From contig OU452221.1 of the NCBI GenBank assembly GCA_911728455.2, positions 5,360,290-5,424,289 on the forward strand: 64,000 nucleotides of DNA, read 5' to 3'. Both the position numbers and the translations under genes were made by a program. The DNA comes from Marthasterias glacialis. Taxonomy: Eukaryota; Echinodermata; Asteroidea; Forcipulatida; Asteriidae. Under the pieces are notes generated by a model. It saw nothing but the letters and a program-made list of their open reading frames with translations. It was not told the DNA's origin and made no database searches. Shown here piece after piece: positions 1 to 12,215 of this stretch (its first letter is position 1; each line of letters starts with the position of its first letter).

Positions 1-702
1 GCCTTCTTTTTACCATTTAAGTTGTGTGTAAATCTGTGCACATTTATATTTTCACTCTGAACAATAATGTGCACACTTTTAGGGGCAGCAGTATGAAATT
101 GGGACGAGTATCAAGTCAAAATCAATAGACATTAGACAGGTCGGTCCGAGGCAGACAAAAACGAGGCTGAGACCTTGTCATCCAAGACTTGTCCTCTGAA
201 CATCTCACTCTTAAAGATGCCCACTCGTCAACGCGCAACAAACAAATTTGTGCCACGAAAGATCACCTTTGACCGGCGCACGAGTTGCACATAAACTATG
301 TACCCGTACATGATCGTTTTGGGCCACAGAAGTAGTCGTCGGGTAATGGTGACAAGCCTGCGTCTTTAATAAGTACATGACATCAGTGCATGAAATCCCT
401 AAAAAAGATCCAGTACATCAGCCAAGGTTAGGACACTGATATAGAACAGGTCCGGGAATAAAACCATTTCTCAACCCTGTCTGTGATATTTGTTTTTTTT
501 CCTCAATTTAGTTTATTGCCAGTAGCAAAAGTGTGTGTGAATTTAAAATGAATGATGTCAAAAAAGAAAAGCAATGCAATGGTTTTCAAACTTATATTAA
601 ATAATCAGAATTGTTAAAACTACAATGTTTGTAGATTTTTGTTCCTTTTTCTGTGTGATTTTCCCTACATTCCAACTTTACAAAGATCGTGCCAACTATA
701 GA

Positions 703-1518
703 TCCTTCTCACTGATGTCACGTTTCTGTAGTGATTTGGGGTAAACAAAGAAAAATTGACTGGAGCAAGGTTTGAACCAGCAACCCCTGGATTAAGGTAC
801 CGGTGCTCTACCAACTGAGCTATCCAGCCCTAATGTTGGCGGTCTCTCAATGTAGTCAATATCTTTGTTGGGGGGTTGCCAGTCAGAAGCCATTCAACCG
901 GTTACTGCCGTGTAGCCAGGGATCACAACCTAAGTATACAACACAAATAGAGCTATAATATGCTCTACAGGGCTCACGCTTAGCACTAGCCCGGCGTACT
1001 TTGTCTAGTAAAAACTGCTGTGGGCTAGTAAACACCACTTCTCAACTTGCCCTGTGGGCTACTAAAAACTGTGCAACTTACTTGTTTATAATGCTCATAC
1101 TTCTTCCTTTTCAGATGTGAATAATACATTTTAGAAATGTGTAACTTCATTTGACCGTTAAACTGGTTGTGATCGCTACCATTAGTATCAGGAAGATACA
1201 TTCATGACAATACATGTTTGAAATTTGGGCAACAAAAACTTCCTGGGGGCATGTAAAATACACAGTTTACTAGTCCCTTGGGCTACTTTACAAAAAGCTT
1301 AAGCGCAAGGCCTGCTCTATGGGTATAACCTGGGAAGCGGCAGGTCGACAGGGATGCAACTTTTTAGTTTCAAATATTAGCACAGAAGGTGTGCCATGCA
1401 GGAGAACTATGCACATGCAGGATGCATGTACATACATGTACAACGTTGGCATGTTCATGCAGAATGTGTAAGTATTCCAGCATGGCGAGTGATAAAATAG
1501 TGACATCATCTGAGAAGG
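703..1518. mobile_element. long TIR element, CTTCTCA family
   Basis: Left end CCTTCTCACTGATGTCAC at 703 and right end GTGACATCATCTGAGAAGG ending 1518 are imperfect inverted repeats. About 816 bp, carrying a tRNA-like SINE near its left end. A 205-bp relative lies at 37318-37522. Confidence 0.55.
735..855 (-). mobile_element. tRNA-derived SINE, type B
   Basis: On the minus strand it reads TGGATAGCTCAGTTGGTAGA (A-box-like) then GGTTCAAACC (B-box-like), a tRNA-shaped head. Flanking AACAAAGAAA and a CAACAT box are shared with the copies at 25370 and 45125, so it is a repeat, not a tRNA gene. Confidence 0.65.
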
Positions 1519-1668
1519 ATCTGCATGTGGCCCTGTCCCCATCTAAAGGTTCTCAAATTGGGATGGTTCCAATTATTGTCTAATGTTGGAACAGTTCGTG
1601 CATGACATTTAACTAAGCTTGTCACTTGACCAGGCCTGGAATTTCATCTTTGAGAGGGCAAGGCCATT

Positions 1669-1674
1669 TTTATT
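1669..1674 (-). terminator. putative poly(A) signal for DDX20
   Basis: AATAAA on the minus strand about 180 nt downstream of the DDX20 stop codon. It is the closest canonical hexamer I noticed; cleavage-site use is inferred. Confidence 0.4.
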
Positions 1675-1850
1675 TTGCACAGGATACTTCCATTGGAAAA
1701 ACTTGGGAAACTTTTGGAGGGACACCAAGGCCAAGACCAGGGCAACAGTTCCAGGCCTGTCTGACCACTTTTTTTTTTACAGATTTCTTTTAAACTATAG
1801 TCATGATAGTCTAAATAATTGAAGACCTAAGCTTCTTAAATCTAGATTGA

Positions 1851-4800
1851 TCAATAGTTTGAATGATGTGGTTGTGTATTATATCGCCAAACATAAGCAC
1901 CCTGCTCAAAATCTCCTTGATGAAACCCTGGGGGAAAATACTGATTGACTAGGCTCGGGGTTGTGAATGGCATGTAGTCAGGCGCCCCATAGTAACTAGC
2001 AGATGAATGCAGTTCATAGGGATTAGGTAAGCACCATCCGTAGGCTGTAGCTGAGTCATACCTGTAGTCAGGGTGCCGGGTCTGCTGGGGTCTATTATAT
2101 CTGCCGCCCTCGCTTGGCAACTCATCATCAGGTGAATCTTGGCTTTCAGCAGAACTGACGACATCAGAACTGATGCCATCCGAATCAGAGTCACTCAAAC
2201 CAGCGTCGGAATCATCACCCACACTTTCAGGTGTAAGATATTCTGTGTAGGACTGCCAAATTGGATCTGCGCCCAGGTTCGACTCATTCAGACACGACTT
2301 GGCAGGGGAGAGAAGAGAGTCTGTCTGCAATGGATCCCTCGAAGCCAATGTACTCCCTGATGCATTTGACTTTAACCTAGTTGGCTTGTCACCAGTGCTG
2401 GCAGGGTTTTGATATTTTCCACTGGTTGATCTTTTGGTAGCTGGCAAATGAATGTTTGTTTTTTGGGATGGCGCTGTTTTATCAGCATATTTTTTACTTA
2501 TCACAGCCTCGGGTTGATTGTATTGTCTCATGTGCTGTTGTCTTAGAGAGACAGCTTCAGGGATGTGATTACCCACAGCATTTTGTTCAGACATAGTCCA
2601 ACTTGTCTGATGCATAGGACTACTGTGCATCTCAGTTCTTACGCCGTCAGCCGCCAACGGCTTTTCTGCAGTATCATCGTATTCGCTACTATTGGAATTT
2701 GCAGCTGAAAAGCCATCCTCGTCTTCAGGTATAAAATTACTGTGGAAATCTTGAGACGGTCTCCATGAAAAACATACCTTCTCTTTAACTTCTGATTTTT
2801 CTGTTTTCGCTGACATTTGATTTGTTTCCTTGTTACTGTTCTTTTCACATCTATCGACCTCCTGCAAGCCCACCATTACTGTATCCTTTGCCCTCACTGA
2901 AGCATCATTCATTCCTCCTGCACTGACAAGGCTGTGATTAATGGTAACACTATCTGCACTGATTCTATCATTTTCTTTGTCGGCAATATCAAAGTCATCC
3001 TCCTTTTCGGATGATGTCATAAATGGTGAGTCAGCCACTCTATCCTGAGAAAGAAGACTAGAGTTAGAAGATACTCTCTTGGTTGTTTTTTCTTCTCCCT
3101 CCTGGAAGGTAGTGTCTCCGTCGTCTTCAACGTTGGATGATGCCGTTGATAAAACAAAAGTCTTCGTTCCTTCATCATTTTCTTGCTGAGTGATATCCAC
3201 ATCATCTTTACTCTTTGATGCTGTCCTTGGTGGGTGAAAAGTCTTTTCGTAAAGAGAAGATGTCCGAGCTTGGGCCTTGTCTCTAGATTCATTGCTGGCA
3301 ATGGAAAAATTTTTGCTCATTTTCAAAGTGCCCACCGGTGGGACATCACCTGTTCCGCCATTAATGTTGCCACAAGTTGATGTTACATTGGTTACTTCCT
3401 GTTTACTAGTGACCTCTTCAATAATTTCTTTGAACACCTCACTCTCACCTGTCTCATCAGTTGGTGGATTATGAGATGGCATTAGGTTTCTTAAACCGTT
3501 TGGATGCACAGCTTCTTGAGGGAGTTCATTGTGTGTTTCTGCATTGAAAGACGACCGTGAATATTTCTTCGCTTGATTTTCCCCCGAGTCGTCGCTCCCT
3601 GGTTCTTCTGACTGCGATGGTATTGAGATATCTCCACTGGATGAAACTACTCTCTGGACTAGTCCAGTACTCTGATCCCTATACCTTTCTCCAAATCCGT
3701 CCTCTTGAAGATGCGATGTAACATCACAACATTCTCTACATCCGCCCATGAAGTTTTCAAAATCAGCCGCGGCTTTCCGCCAGGTCCATCTGTCCTCTTG
3801 AGATCTCCGTCCCACCTTCTCCGCCAGGGAGGGAATCCTGCAATTGATTGGGCTGCGCATGTTGAATGGTATACTGCCAGTATCAAATCCGCGAATTGTC
3901 AAGGTAGAGGGCGCTGCGTCATGTGACTTCACAGGTGGTTCAACAGTGTTGTTTGACTTGAGACTCTTGCCAACAACTGCTGATGGAATATTAAGCAGAC
4001 TCTTCTGACCGAAATCCTCCCTTGCTCTGTCGCTAGGGGGCGCTTTCTCCAGCATCTCCGAATGCTCACAGTCGTTGATCTCTGATTTTCTTTCGTCGGT
4101 TTCTTCAAATTCGACGTCATCTGTGATGTCCTCCAGGTCGTTCCCATTGCATGTAACGGATGACCCACTGTTGGCTCTTACATCTGATTCATTCACGCTG
4201 ACATCAATGGAATTCACTAAATCTGATGGCACAGGGTCTGTTTGGGTAAGAAGAAAAACAATCCATGTTCATCACATCACTCGTCTCAAATTCTCAAATA
4301 TTACAAACCTAATCATAAGCTCAGTGAGGGCACTGTTTGAGCTTTTGACATCGTACGCAAGGGGTCTGATATGACAAGCAGTGCTCTAGAATGTGAAAGA
4401 TTGTCAGTTCAAATTCTACTTGAGGTGCTTGGACTTTTTCCGCAGGACTTGTAAAGTTTTCGAGTGTACAGTGCTTGTCATCTAGCAGTGTATGGGCAAA
4501 CTAAATCAGATTGATTTCACTTATTTCACTGGCTTAAGGAGCTGGGATTTGAAGCAACATTCTGACTGCTCAGCCACCGAACTTCAGTTCTGATGTGGCG
4601 CTGTCACTACTTACTAAAGCACCAGAGAATCACTGTTACCCTTTCTGACTTTTACAGATAATAATACTGGGTTCTTATATAGCGCACATAACCTTGCAGC
4701 TAGATTACAACATTATTATCCCTGTTCATTAGGCATACTTTAACCAATTCACAAACTTTCTCAATTCCCTGGGAAGCATTCAATGCCAAGCTGCTTGTAT

Positions 4801-7800
4801 TAGTGCTAAGGGGTTAATCCAACATAACACTGTCTCAGCCCTCGCAGGTTCCCATTTGTACACCTGGATTAAGAGAAGCACTTAATGGTTCTTGCCCAAG
4901 GACTCAAGTGTCATGACCGGGACTCGAACCCACACTCCGGTGACTAGGCCATCAGAACTTGAGTCCGATATACTAGACCGCTAGGCCGCTACGCGCCACA
5001 AAGGGACTTATGGCCCATCACATATCTACAAATACAAATCACTCTCCGCATGAACCTACCTGGCAAGACCTGGAGCTTGACCCGGCACTGTCGCTGGATG
5101 TTCCTCAGCAGTGACTCCTCGTTTCCCTCACTGGCCAGCGTGACTGCGACACCCTTACTGCCGAAACGACCGGCCCTCCCGATGCGATGAAGATAAGTCT
5201 TACCATCAGTTGGTACGTCAAGGTTAACGATAAGGTTGACATTCTCTGCATCTATGCCTCTGGCTGTCTGCAACAGAGAAAAGAGTATTCCAAAAGGAAA
5301 ATCTATACTATTCATCTATAACAATAAAGGGATTGTCTGCTTATCATTGCATATTAATAATAAAAATAACAATAATCTTTTATTAGGCGATTTCAAACAT
5401 TGTATTAAAGTTCTTTACACTAGTACTACCCCTGTTCATTTGGCCTTAAGCATTCCTGAAACTATCTCAACTCCTTTGGAGTATGCAGCACCGGCAGCCA
5501 AATTGGCACACGGGTTGCTAATCATTATAACATCAACATTCTCTACTCTCGCAGGTACCCATTTACTTCCTGGATGATGAGAACAATTCCAGTTAAGTGT
5601 CTTGCCTAAGGACACAAGTGTCACAATTGGGATTCGAACCCTTTCTCTGATGACTCAGCCATCAGAACTTCAAGTTCGATGCTCTAGACCGTTTGGTCAC
5701 AACACAATAATTGGGGGAAAAAAGCAATACAAGGTGCATAAAATGAGGGAAAGTCAACTCTTGTCTCTACATCATTTGTAAAATGGATTATGGATAGGAA
5801 ACTACTCTATTGAAGCAGGGATTAAATTTGACGAATGTGAAAATTCCTGAAAAAAGAATTGCGGGTCTGGGTTCCCCCTTATTCTAGACCCGGAACCTCC
5901 TAGATGATACCATTCAGGAGGTTTACAAACTCTGTGTATCGCCAGAAATACAATACTACAGCTTTGGACACAATGTGGACTATTTCTTTCTACCTTTGTG
6001 AGTGCTTTACTTTTTTCGAGAAAATATGAAGGCTCAAGGGGATTTTGAGGAAATCCTGAAATTTCTCAAGTTTCTCATCCCTGATGAAGACAACGCAATT
6101 TGATAGATCTAAAAAAAAAAGATCACCAGCTAGAGGCTAGGTTACTTCCACAATCAAACAAAAAAACGCACACTCACCAAATCAGTTGATATGAGAACAC
6201 GGCACTGAAACGTCTTGAGCATTGACATAGCGTTGAGTCTCTGGATCTGGTCTTGGTTGCCTGATATGCATGTACTAGGCCATCCATTCTCACATAGGAT
6301 ATCTGACAGATTTTGAGCTCTGGAAAAAAAGAAACGAAATACATTTAGTGACTAGAGCGCCAACTTTTGATTCCACATGTTTACAAAATATATCTCAAGA
6401 TCTGAAAAATGTGGACATATTTTGTTGTCAGGCCACCACTTGGTTAGACTTGGCTCAAGTTGGGTCTCATGCTCCACAAGGTTTAAAGTGGGCATGGCTT
6501 TCATTAAGCTTGACCACAGTTAACAACAGAATAGAATATCGCAAGGGTGAAAAAACAAACCACCAAAAAATCCTTATTCTTGATGCAATTATTACATCAA
6601 TTATACTGAATAGAAGTTGTTATGATTTAGTTTTCGCCCTACACTGATCAGAATTGAATAGAAGTCTCCAAAAACATTTTCTCAAACAACAAGGTATAAA
6701 GAATTTCATCCATTCCCTTTTCCTCTTCCCCCGTCGACCCTAAACTAACCTGCTGGACAGATTTGAGAAGACCAGACACTGGCTGAATGACATCTGAGTT
6801 AACAACTGCAATAAGTGGTTGACCTTGATCTCAAACGCCTTGTGGTACAACCCATGACCAGGAACCACCTTGTAGAACTGCCTGATGCCTGTTAACAATT
6901 ACGAGAAGTCACATTAGGTCGGCATTGGGAGACTTTGGAGCTCTAGTTGGCAGCAGACATACCTGAAAAATTTCACTGGGTACGTAGCTCTGAGCAGGTG
7001 CACATTTCAAGGACACTGGATTTACTCAAGTCCCAGCATCCCTGAAAATCAGGGCCCAATTTTAAAGAGCTGCTTCAGCAGATAATATTGCTTAACCATT
7101 TTCTGCTAAGCAAGAAAGAGCAGGATACCAGTCACAGATACATGTGACATTGAAGTTTGGCTGGTAATCTAATTCTGGTACGCATAATTTGTTGTGCTTA
7201 AAGCAGCTCTATGGAAGTGGGCCCATGAAGTCATTCAGTTCTCTAGCATGACACAACACACAATTGCTCTTCTAGTTCTATGTCCTTTCAATGGGAGATG
7301 GCAGCAAAAAACATCTTAGGTGAATTCCTATTGTTTACGTAGTTCTGAGCATGCACACATTTCTGAGAGCAATAAATTTACCTAGTATGGAAAAAGAAAA
7401 AGCGACTGAAGGATCGTAATGATAATGGTGAAGCCAGCGAGCAATAGGAATTAAATTTTTAAAATGATCAATTATAAAGTAACCTTTTGGTAGCACAGTA
7501 CTAGCTACATGGCAAAAAATTGATGACACGTAACGTGTGTTTCCGACAATCAAGTTGGTAAGGATCTCTGAGTGTGGGTGAGTTATTTGACAACCAATGA
7601 GGCTCGACTTAGAACATTTACCACTGTGAGCTAAGGTCTGTAGCGAGATTAGGGCTATATGTGATGGTGCAAGTTTGAAGTTAGTTTACAAAAGAAAGAA
7701 GATAGTATCTTTGTTGAAAGTGTTTAGAGCAGGGGTGGGTCCAGTCCCTCGATCCGTGCCTGATGTTGTCCCCTTTTGTGACATGATACCTTTGAGAGCC

Positions 7801-10800
7801 AGATTCCTTGGGTTAAGTCGCACAAATGTGGGATCTCTCATGTAGGACATCAAGCTCTTAGCCAATGCTTCGGGGTAAGTGGCTGACAGGGCTAACATCT
7901 GCTTGCTGACTGGTAAGCGGTTATATATCCAGCTTAAAATCAAACACAGCAAAAAATATTAAAAATGACGTTAAAAATTACGAAGCCTTTTGTTTAAACC
8001 CTTGGAGTGACCCAGGCCGATTAGATCGGCCCAATTTTCAGACTGTGTATTGACAGGGCTGATAATGCATTTGTATTGGTTACAAAACCACGTGACCTTA
8101 AAATGACCTTTGTTGAAGTTTGTTACGACCAAAATAAATTTTTGGGAAGTCAGCTTTGAACTTATGTATGCCTTGACTGCAGTTGTTTTTTCTATAATCT
8201 TTATTTGCAATTTATTAAAAAACAGAGAGTAATTTTCAGCTTATAATGCATGGCATTACACGTATTTCATACAGGGGCTCTACTGGGGTGGAAAACAGTG
8301 ATTTACAAAACAAAAACAGTGGTTCCAATAGGATTAATCTCTTCTTGGTAGAAAAATAGGTTCTGAACAGACATTTCGGACAAGGTCCTTTATTCGTCTT
8401 TCGGAACCACACTTCTTTCAAGAGGATTGTACTGTGTTGATCCCCCCTGCACGACACGGAGCGCACCTCCGCAAAACTTAATGATATTTTCTTTTGGGTG
8501 GTTGCCTACTGGGTTGGGGGGGGGGAGTTAAAGACAGCCATTGTTCCCTGCCTCTATTGTCAGAGTGAACTTACTTGATTTGGTCTTGAAACTTCTCATC
8601 CAATAGTTTGTCAGCCTCATCCAAGACAAAGAGTCGAATGCTGTCAGTTGGCATGGCATCATACTCAATCAGTTGCTTCACTCGTCCTTCAGTGCAAAAC
8701 AAAGGTCATCTTAGAAAGGCTCCAAATTAATAAATTTCTCTTAGGAATCTAATGGATTCAGAAATTTTATTTAAAAACAAAGGATAGAAAGTGGAAGTTC
8801 GAATGTATTCTTTAAAACTCTCCAACTGTCTGTGTATGACCCTTCAATATCATCCACATAGTTTTGAATGATAGATGAACTATGCTAGCCTGCAATATGA
8901 TATCATGTGGTGAATGCAGATGATACACAGCACACAATCAACCCTCCTACTGTCTGACCCTTCAATATCGACCACATAGTTTTGAATGAAAGATAAATTA
9001 TGCCACCCTGCAATATATCATGTGGTGAATGCAGATGGTACACAACACACAATCAACCCTCCTACTGTCTGACCCTTCAATATCGACCACATAGTTTTGA
9101 ATGAAAGATAAATTATGCCACCCTGCAATATGATATCATGTGGTGCATGCAGATGATACACACAGTACACAATCAACCCTCTTACTGTCTGACCATTCAA
9201 TATCATCCACATAGTTTTGAATGATAGATGCATTACCGTAAGCAGCCTGTAATATGATATACGGTTAGAACATCTACACAGTACAAAAATAGTTCTGTGC
9301 ACAGTTTCTTTTACCATAAATAACCTGTGCAGTTGAATAGTGTACAAGTACTGAATGTTCATGAGTGTAGTGGTGAGTATATTTTCACAAGTTGAAAGAT
9401 GGAATGCTCCATTCACTGCATTCACTGAGGCAAAGTCGTACAAGGCGAAGCCAAGTTGAATGGAACATTCCATCTATCACAAATGAAAACATTCTCTTCA
9501 TCCTGTTCATTGCAGGAATGCAGGACATTCATTATTTGATTTATATAACATCCAAGTAAATCTTTATCATTTGACATTTGACTACATAAGAACAAACAAA
9601 CTGTACAAGATTGTATTCAGGCATCCTTTACGAGAATATTCTCACCATTGATGGGGTTTGCACCCGACAAGCTTTGCTTCTTGCAAACCCCCTCCACATC
9701 TTTGTTTAGTCTTATCTACCTTTGTATGCGTATGTTAATTTATTAGTAGAATGTACCTCTGCTACTGATTGTTTGCATTGATGTGGCAATAAAAAAATGA
9801 ATGAATGAGGACGTTTTGTACTGCTGTGTATAACACATGGTGTGCTCTAGTGTGCAATAGATCAAAAAGGATGGGACTTGTTTATCGTAAAAAAAAAATT
9901 GAATGATATAAGCTGCTGGAAGATGGGTAACCAGGGGTGGATTTCACAAAGCGCTAGGACTAGTCTTATCTCGAGTTAGGACAAGTAACTAGTCCTAACT
10001 TAGGACTAGTTTTGTGAAATCCACCCCAGGGAAGATTTTTGATGAGAGAAGTGGCATCCAGAAAGCATTTGACAGGACAGGAAAAGATGAGTTGAAAAAA
10101 TGAGTTGAAAAGATGAGGGTGCAAACTTTTGGAGTTATATGTTGCTGGGATGATGAAAGCTTTTACCTGGTGTGCCAACAGCCACGTGGCATTTCTTCAG
10201 TTTTTGCCGATCGGGCCCAAATAATGTCCCCCCAATGAACGTGTGACATCTTAGACCAGGCGTGCATCCCCCAATGGCCTGTATAACACCTTGGACCTGT
10301 GTAGCAATCTCCCGTGTAGGAGTTAGGACGAGAGCCTGAACATTCGCACACTGAAGATCCAGACTCTCCAAGATTATCACGCTGAAAACACATGTCTTGC
10401 CTGTTCCTGCTTTGGCTTGTACAATCAAATCTGTAATTTTCATTAATTAGAAAAACGCAAAATTAACATACTCGTTGTCGAAGAAAATAAAAAGGCAAAA
10501 GCTTTTTACAGGCAACTATAATCATTGAAAGAATAATGTTTAAAAACTGGAGACAGATTCACTTGCATTTGTTGCTCTGAGCCTAATTTCATAGAGTTGC
10601 TTAAGCAGATAATCAATTGATATAAAAAATGTGCAACTAAGCAAATATTAGCAGGAAATCAATCGCAAATGAAATGGTCTGTATGACATAGTGTTTCAGC
10701 TGGTAACCTTTTTGTGGTAAGCAAAATTGTTTTGTGCTTGGCTTAGCATTAGCCATTAGCATTACTAGTACCTCCTTCAGCTGTTTTTCTTTTAAATAAA

Positions 10801-11758
10801 GATGGAAGTTCCTTGAAATGATTTAATTCTTTAAGAATACAATACTTCACTCTAAAAGTTGCTTACTTTTTTCTGATTTGTGGCTCCCTAGGACTTTTTT
10901 TAAAGGGAAATAACTTCAAAAAATCATAAATGGTTAGTTGCGATGATCACAGCCCCCCATCCTCCCGACTGTTGGAGGATGGAGGGTAACGATCATTGCA
11001 ACTAATAAATGATCTCATCCCCATCTCGTGAATAGTCACAATGACCACAACGACAATGTTGGCATTGGCGCTAAAATTTCTACGTTCCAAGAAACATTCA
11101 CTGCTCATTTCGGCTTGATTAACATTCACTAAAAGAAAGTCTGTGCTGGCAAAATATATGTTGGGCACAAACGGCTGAGCTGTGCGATCGGTCAATCGTT
11201 GCATGATCGTTCGATCATGACGTTTTCAATCATGACGCGATCCTGCTGCTGCCACCAGTCATCACTTTCTGTTTACAATTTACAACTTTAACTCTGGAAG
11301 ATTTTTTTTTAAAGATAAGTAAAGTCCGAGATATCCTTTAGAATCGACTGATCGCACAATGTGATTGACTAATCATGCAGATTGTCTGATCGCACCCAAA
11401 TCATGAAATACTAGTGCAATGCCAAATAAGTAAACAGACAAAAGTACTGTCTGTCTGACCCGACTAATTAATGACTGTATTTTTACTCTTAAAGTCTTAG
11501 TTTACGTTTTTGTCAGTTTGTGGCATGGCAAACAGCAATTGTAAGTTTTGCAGCAAACAAAATTTCGTTACCAAGGCCACATCTCCCAATGGGTATTGCT
11601 TTCAACTGGATCGGTGACGGACGCTCAAAACCCGCCAACGAGAGGCCCTTCAAAACGTCTGAAGACAACAACAACGATGCAAAATCAATGTTGGCATTTT
11701 CTACATTTAAAACATCGCTTGTGCGATCTTTCGAAGCGTAATCGTGTGCCGTTTTCAT
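1851..11758 (-). CDS. DDX20: DDX20 (Gemin3) DEAD-box RNA helicase, 8 coding exons
   Basis: Exons (minus, 5' to 3'): 11758-11572, 10430-10167, 8686-8575, 7932-7790, 6888-6750, 6319-6178, 5267-5060, 4237-1851; all introns GT-AG, total 3582 nt, 1193 residues. DDX20 is the helicase of the SMN complex that assembles Sm rings on spliceosomal snRNAs. Visible motifs: Q motif GFERPSPIQ in exon 1; Walker A AKAGTGKT (about residues 68-75); PTREIA; DEAD at 173-176; SAT at 204-206; HRIGRAGR at 356-363. The peptide [16 protein letters not shown] across exons 1-2 is very close to vertebrate DDX20 as I know it. The single last exon encodes about 795 residues of Ser/Asp/Glu-rich tail; the human protein is 824 residues in total, so this tail is much longer. 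The first in-frame ATG is at 11758, with an in-frame TAG at 11818, but an additional 5' coding exon cannot be excluded. Head to head with twinfilin. Confidence 0.93.
4651..4998 (-). mobile_element. tRNA-Leu-headed SINE, body 1
   Basis: DDX20 last intron. Minus strand reads a tRNA-Leu-like head (TCGGACTCAAGTTCTG, then GTGGGTTCGAGTCCCGGTCA) at the high-coordinate end, followed by the body-1 words GGGTACCTG-like and ACTCCCCAGGGAG-like and a tail resembling GCGCTATATAAG with ATTATTATC. Full-length or nearly so. Confidence 0.7.
5358..5708 (-). mobile_element. tRNA-Leu-headed SINE, body 1
   Basis: Intron between DDX20 exons 6 and 7. Head region 5620-5706 (minus), GGTTCGAATCCC B box, then body-1 sequence ending in a GCGATTTCAAAC/ATTATT-like tail. 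Confidence 0.7.
5790..6080 (-). repeat. dispersed repeat, inverse partner of 25750-26030
   Basis: DDX20 intron 6. Shares TGGACACAATGTGGACTATT, GGAGGTTTACA and TTCTAGACC with the inverse complement of 25750-26030. No termini or coding capacity recognised. Confidence 0.7.
7052..7224. mobile_element. GGGCCC MITE (AGCTGCTTAAGCA type)
   Basis: DDX20 intron 4. Starts GGGCCCAATTTTAAAGAGCT and ends AGCTCTATGGAAGTGGGCCC, inverted repeats; interior GCAGGATACCAGTCACA shared with the copies at 24256, 33570 and 59058. Confidence 0.75.
8055..8275 (+). repeat. dispersed repeat, partner of 52645-52856
   Basis: DDX20 intron 3. GCATTTGTATTGGT, GTGACCTTAAAATGACCTTT, TATGCCTTGACTG and AATGCATGGCATTAC occur in the same order at 52645-52856. 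Confidence 0.75.
8819..9262. repeat. satellite, about 115-120 bp unit, 4 copies
   Basis: DDX20 intron 2. The word TGACCCTTCAATATC recurs at about 8837, 8955, 9070 and 9190; each unit also has ATCATGTGGTGAATGCAGAT and CAACCCTCCTACTGTCTGAC. A 151-codon minus ORF over it is a by-product. Confidence 0.85.
9378..9620. repeat. dispersed repeat, partner of 25018-25240
   Basis: DDX20 intron 2. GTTGAAAGATGGAATGCTCC, GAATGGAACATTCCATC and CAAGATTGTATTCAGGCATC recur in order at 25018-25240; the first part can fold into a hairpin. Confidence 0.65.
9931..10030. mobile_element. AGGACTAGT MITE, copy 1
   Basis: DDX20 intron 2. Termini CCAGGGGTGGATTTCACAAA and TTTGTGAAATCCACCCCAGG are nearly perfect inverted repeats; about 100 bp. 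Confidence 0.75.
10579..10745. mobile_element. GGGCCC MITE, terminus-eroded copy
   Basis: DDX20 intron 1. AATTTCATAGAGTTGCTTAA start and GCTGGTAACC, GGTAAGCAAAATTG, TTGTGCTTGGCTTA words of the family; outer GGGCCC lost. Confidence 0.6.
11161..11399. mobile_element. TTGGGCNC MITE, copy 1
   Basis: DDX20 intron 1. TTGGGCACAAACGG at the left, TGATCGCACCCAA at the right; interior CGAGATATCCTTTAGAATCG recurs inverted in 21311-21536. Confidence 0.65.
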
Positions 11759-12215
11759 TATTTGAGTCGCTGAATAAGACCTTCTCCTACATTTGTTCAA
11801 ATTAAAAATTTCGGTCTAACAATCCTTCAAAACAACCATCGTTTAAAGAGCGAACATCACACTCACAGCATGCCCCATGGAGGCTGCCATTTTTAAATGT
11901 CAAGGGCTAGAGGTCAAATTAAATTGCCGGCATGTATTGGCATTTTGATAAAATGCTATTGGTCAGTGCAACCCTAATGATAACGGATTGACCAATCATG
12001 AAAGCTTTTACTTAATACAGCTTCACCGCCCACTAATACCGGAAGCGTTTTATCAGAACGTAACTTCCTAGTCCAGTGGCGTGAAGTTTCTGCTGACATT
12101 TCGTCGCCGCCCACAAAAGAAAGTGCTTTTTAAGGTGGAATTCAGGAAGTGGAACAAGTAGAACGGTTTAACTGTAGAGGTTGGATTGACTGCTGTGTGT
12201 AATTGGACTGGAATC
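11759..12215. promoter_or_regulatory. shared head-to-head promoter region, DDX20 / twinfilin
   Basis: 457 bp separate the DDX20 start codon (minus) from the twinfilin start codon (plus). Two CCAAT boxes lie in opposite orientations: ATTGG at 11958-11962 and CCAAT at 11992-11996, the latter in the context GACCAATCA, a good NF-Y-type match. No obvious TATA box. The arrangement is typical of bidirectional promoters of housekeeping genes; actual start sites are unknown. A short minus-strand ORF opens at ATG 11890 and closes quickly, so it would be a uORF if transcribed. Confidence 0.55.

Larger units (their letters stand above)
1..1850. other. intergenic region downstream of DDX20
   Basis: No gene recognised. 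It holds the DDX20 3' UTR, a long TIR element (703-1518) and a tRNA-like SINE inside it (735-855). The first 60 bases share a short word (TGTAAATCTGTG plus CATTTA) with 44065-44090 and 62020-62045, so they may belong to another dispersed repeat. Confidence 0.6.

Noticed and set aside
770..840. Genuine tRNA gene on the minus strand
   Set aside because: The cloverleaf-like boxes are followed by SINE body sequence and the same unit recurs at 25370 and 45125 with decayed boxes.
9018..9473. 151-codon minus-strand ORF as a gene
   Set aside because: It lies over the 115-bp satellite and is open because successive units are similar in length and sequence.
11866..11890. DDX20 upstream first exon starting ATGGCAGCC with a GTGAGT donor
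   Set aside because: The donor leaves phase 0, which does not join in frame to plausible acceptors before exon 1; kept only as a possible uORF.
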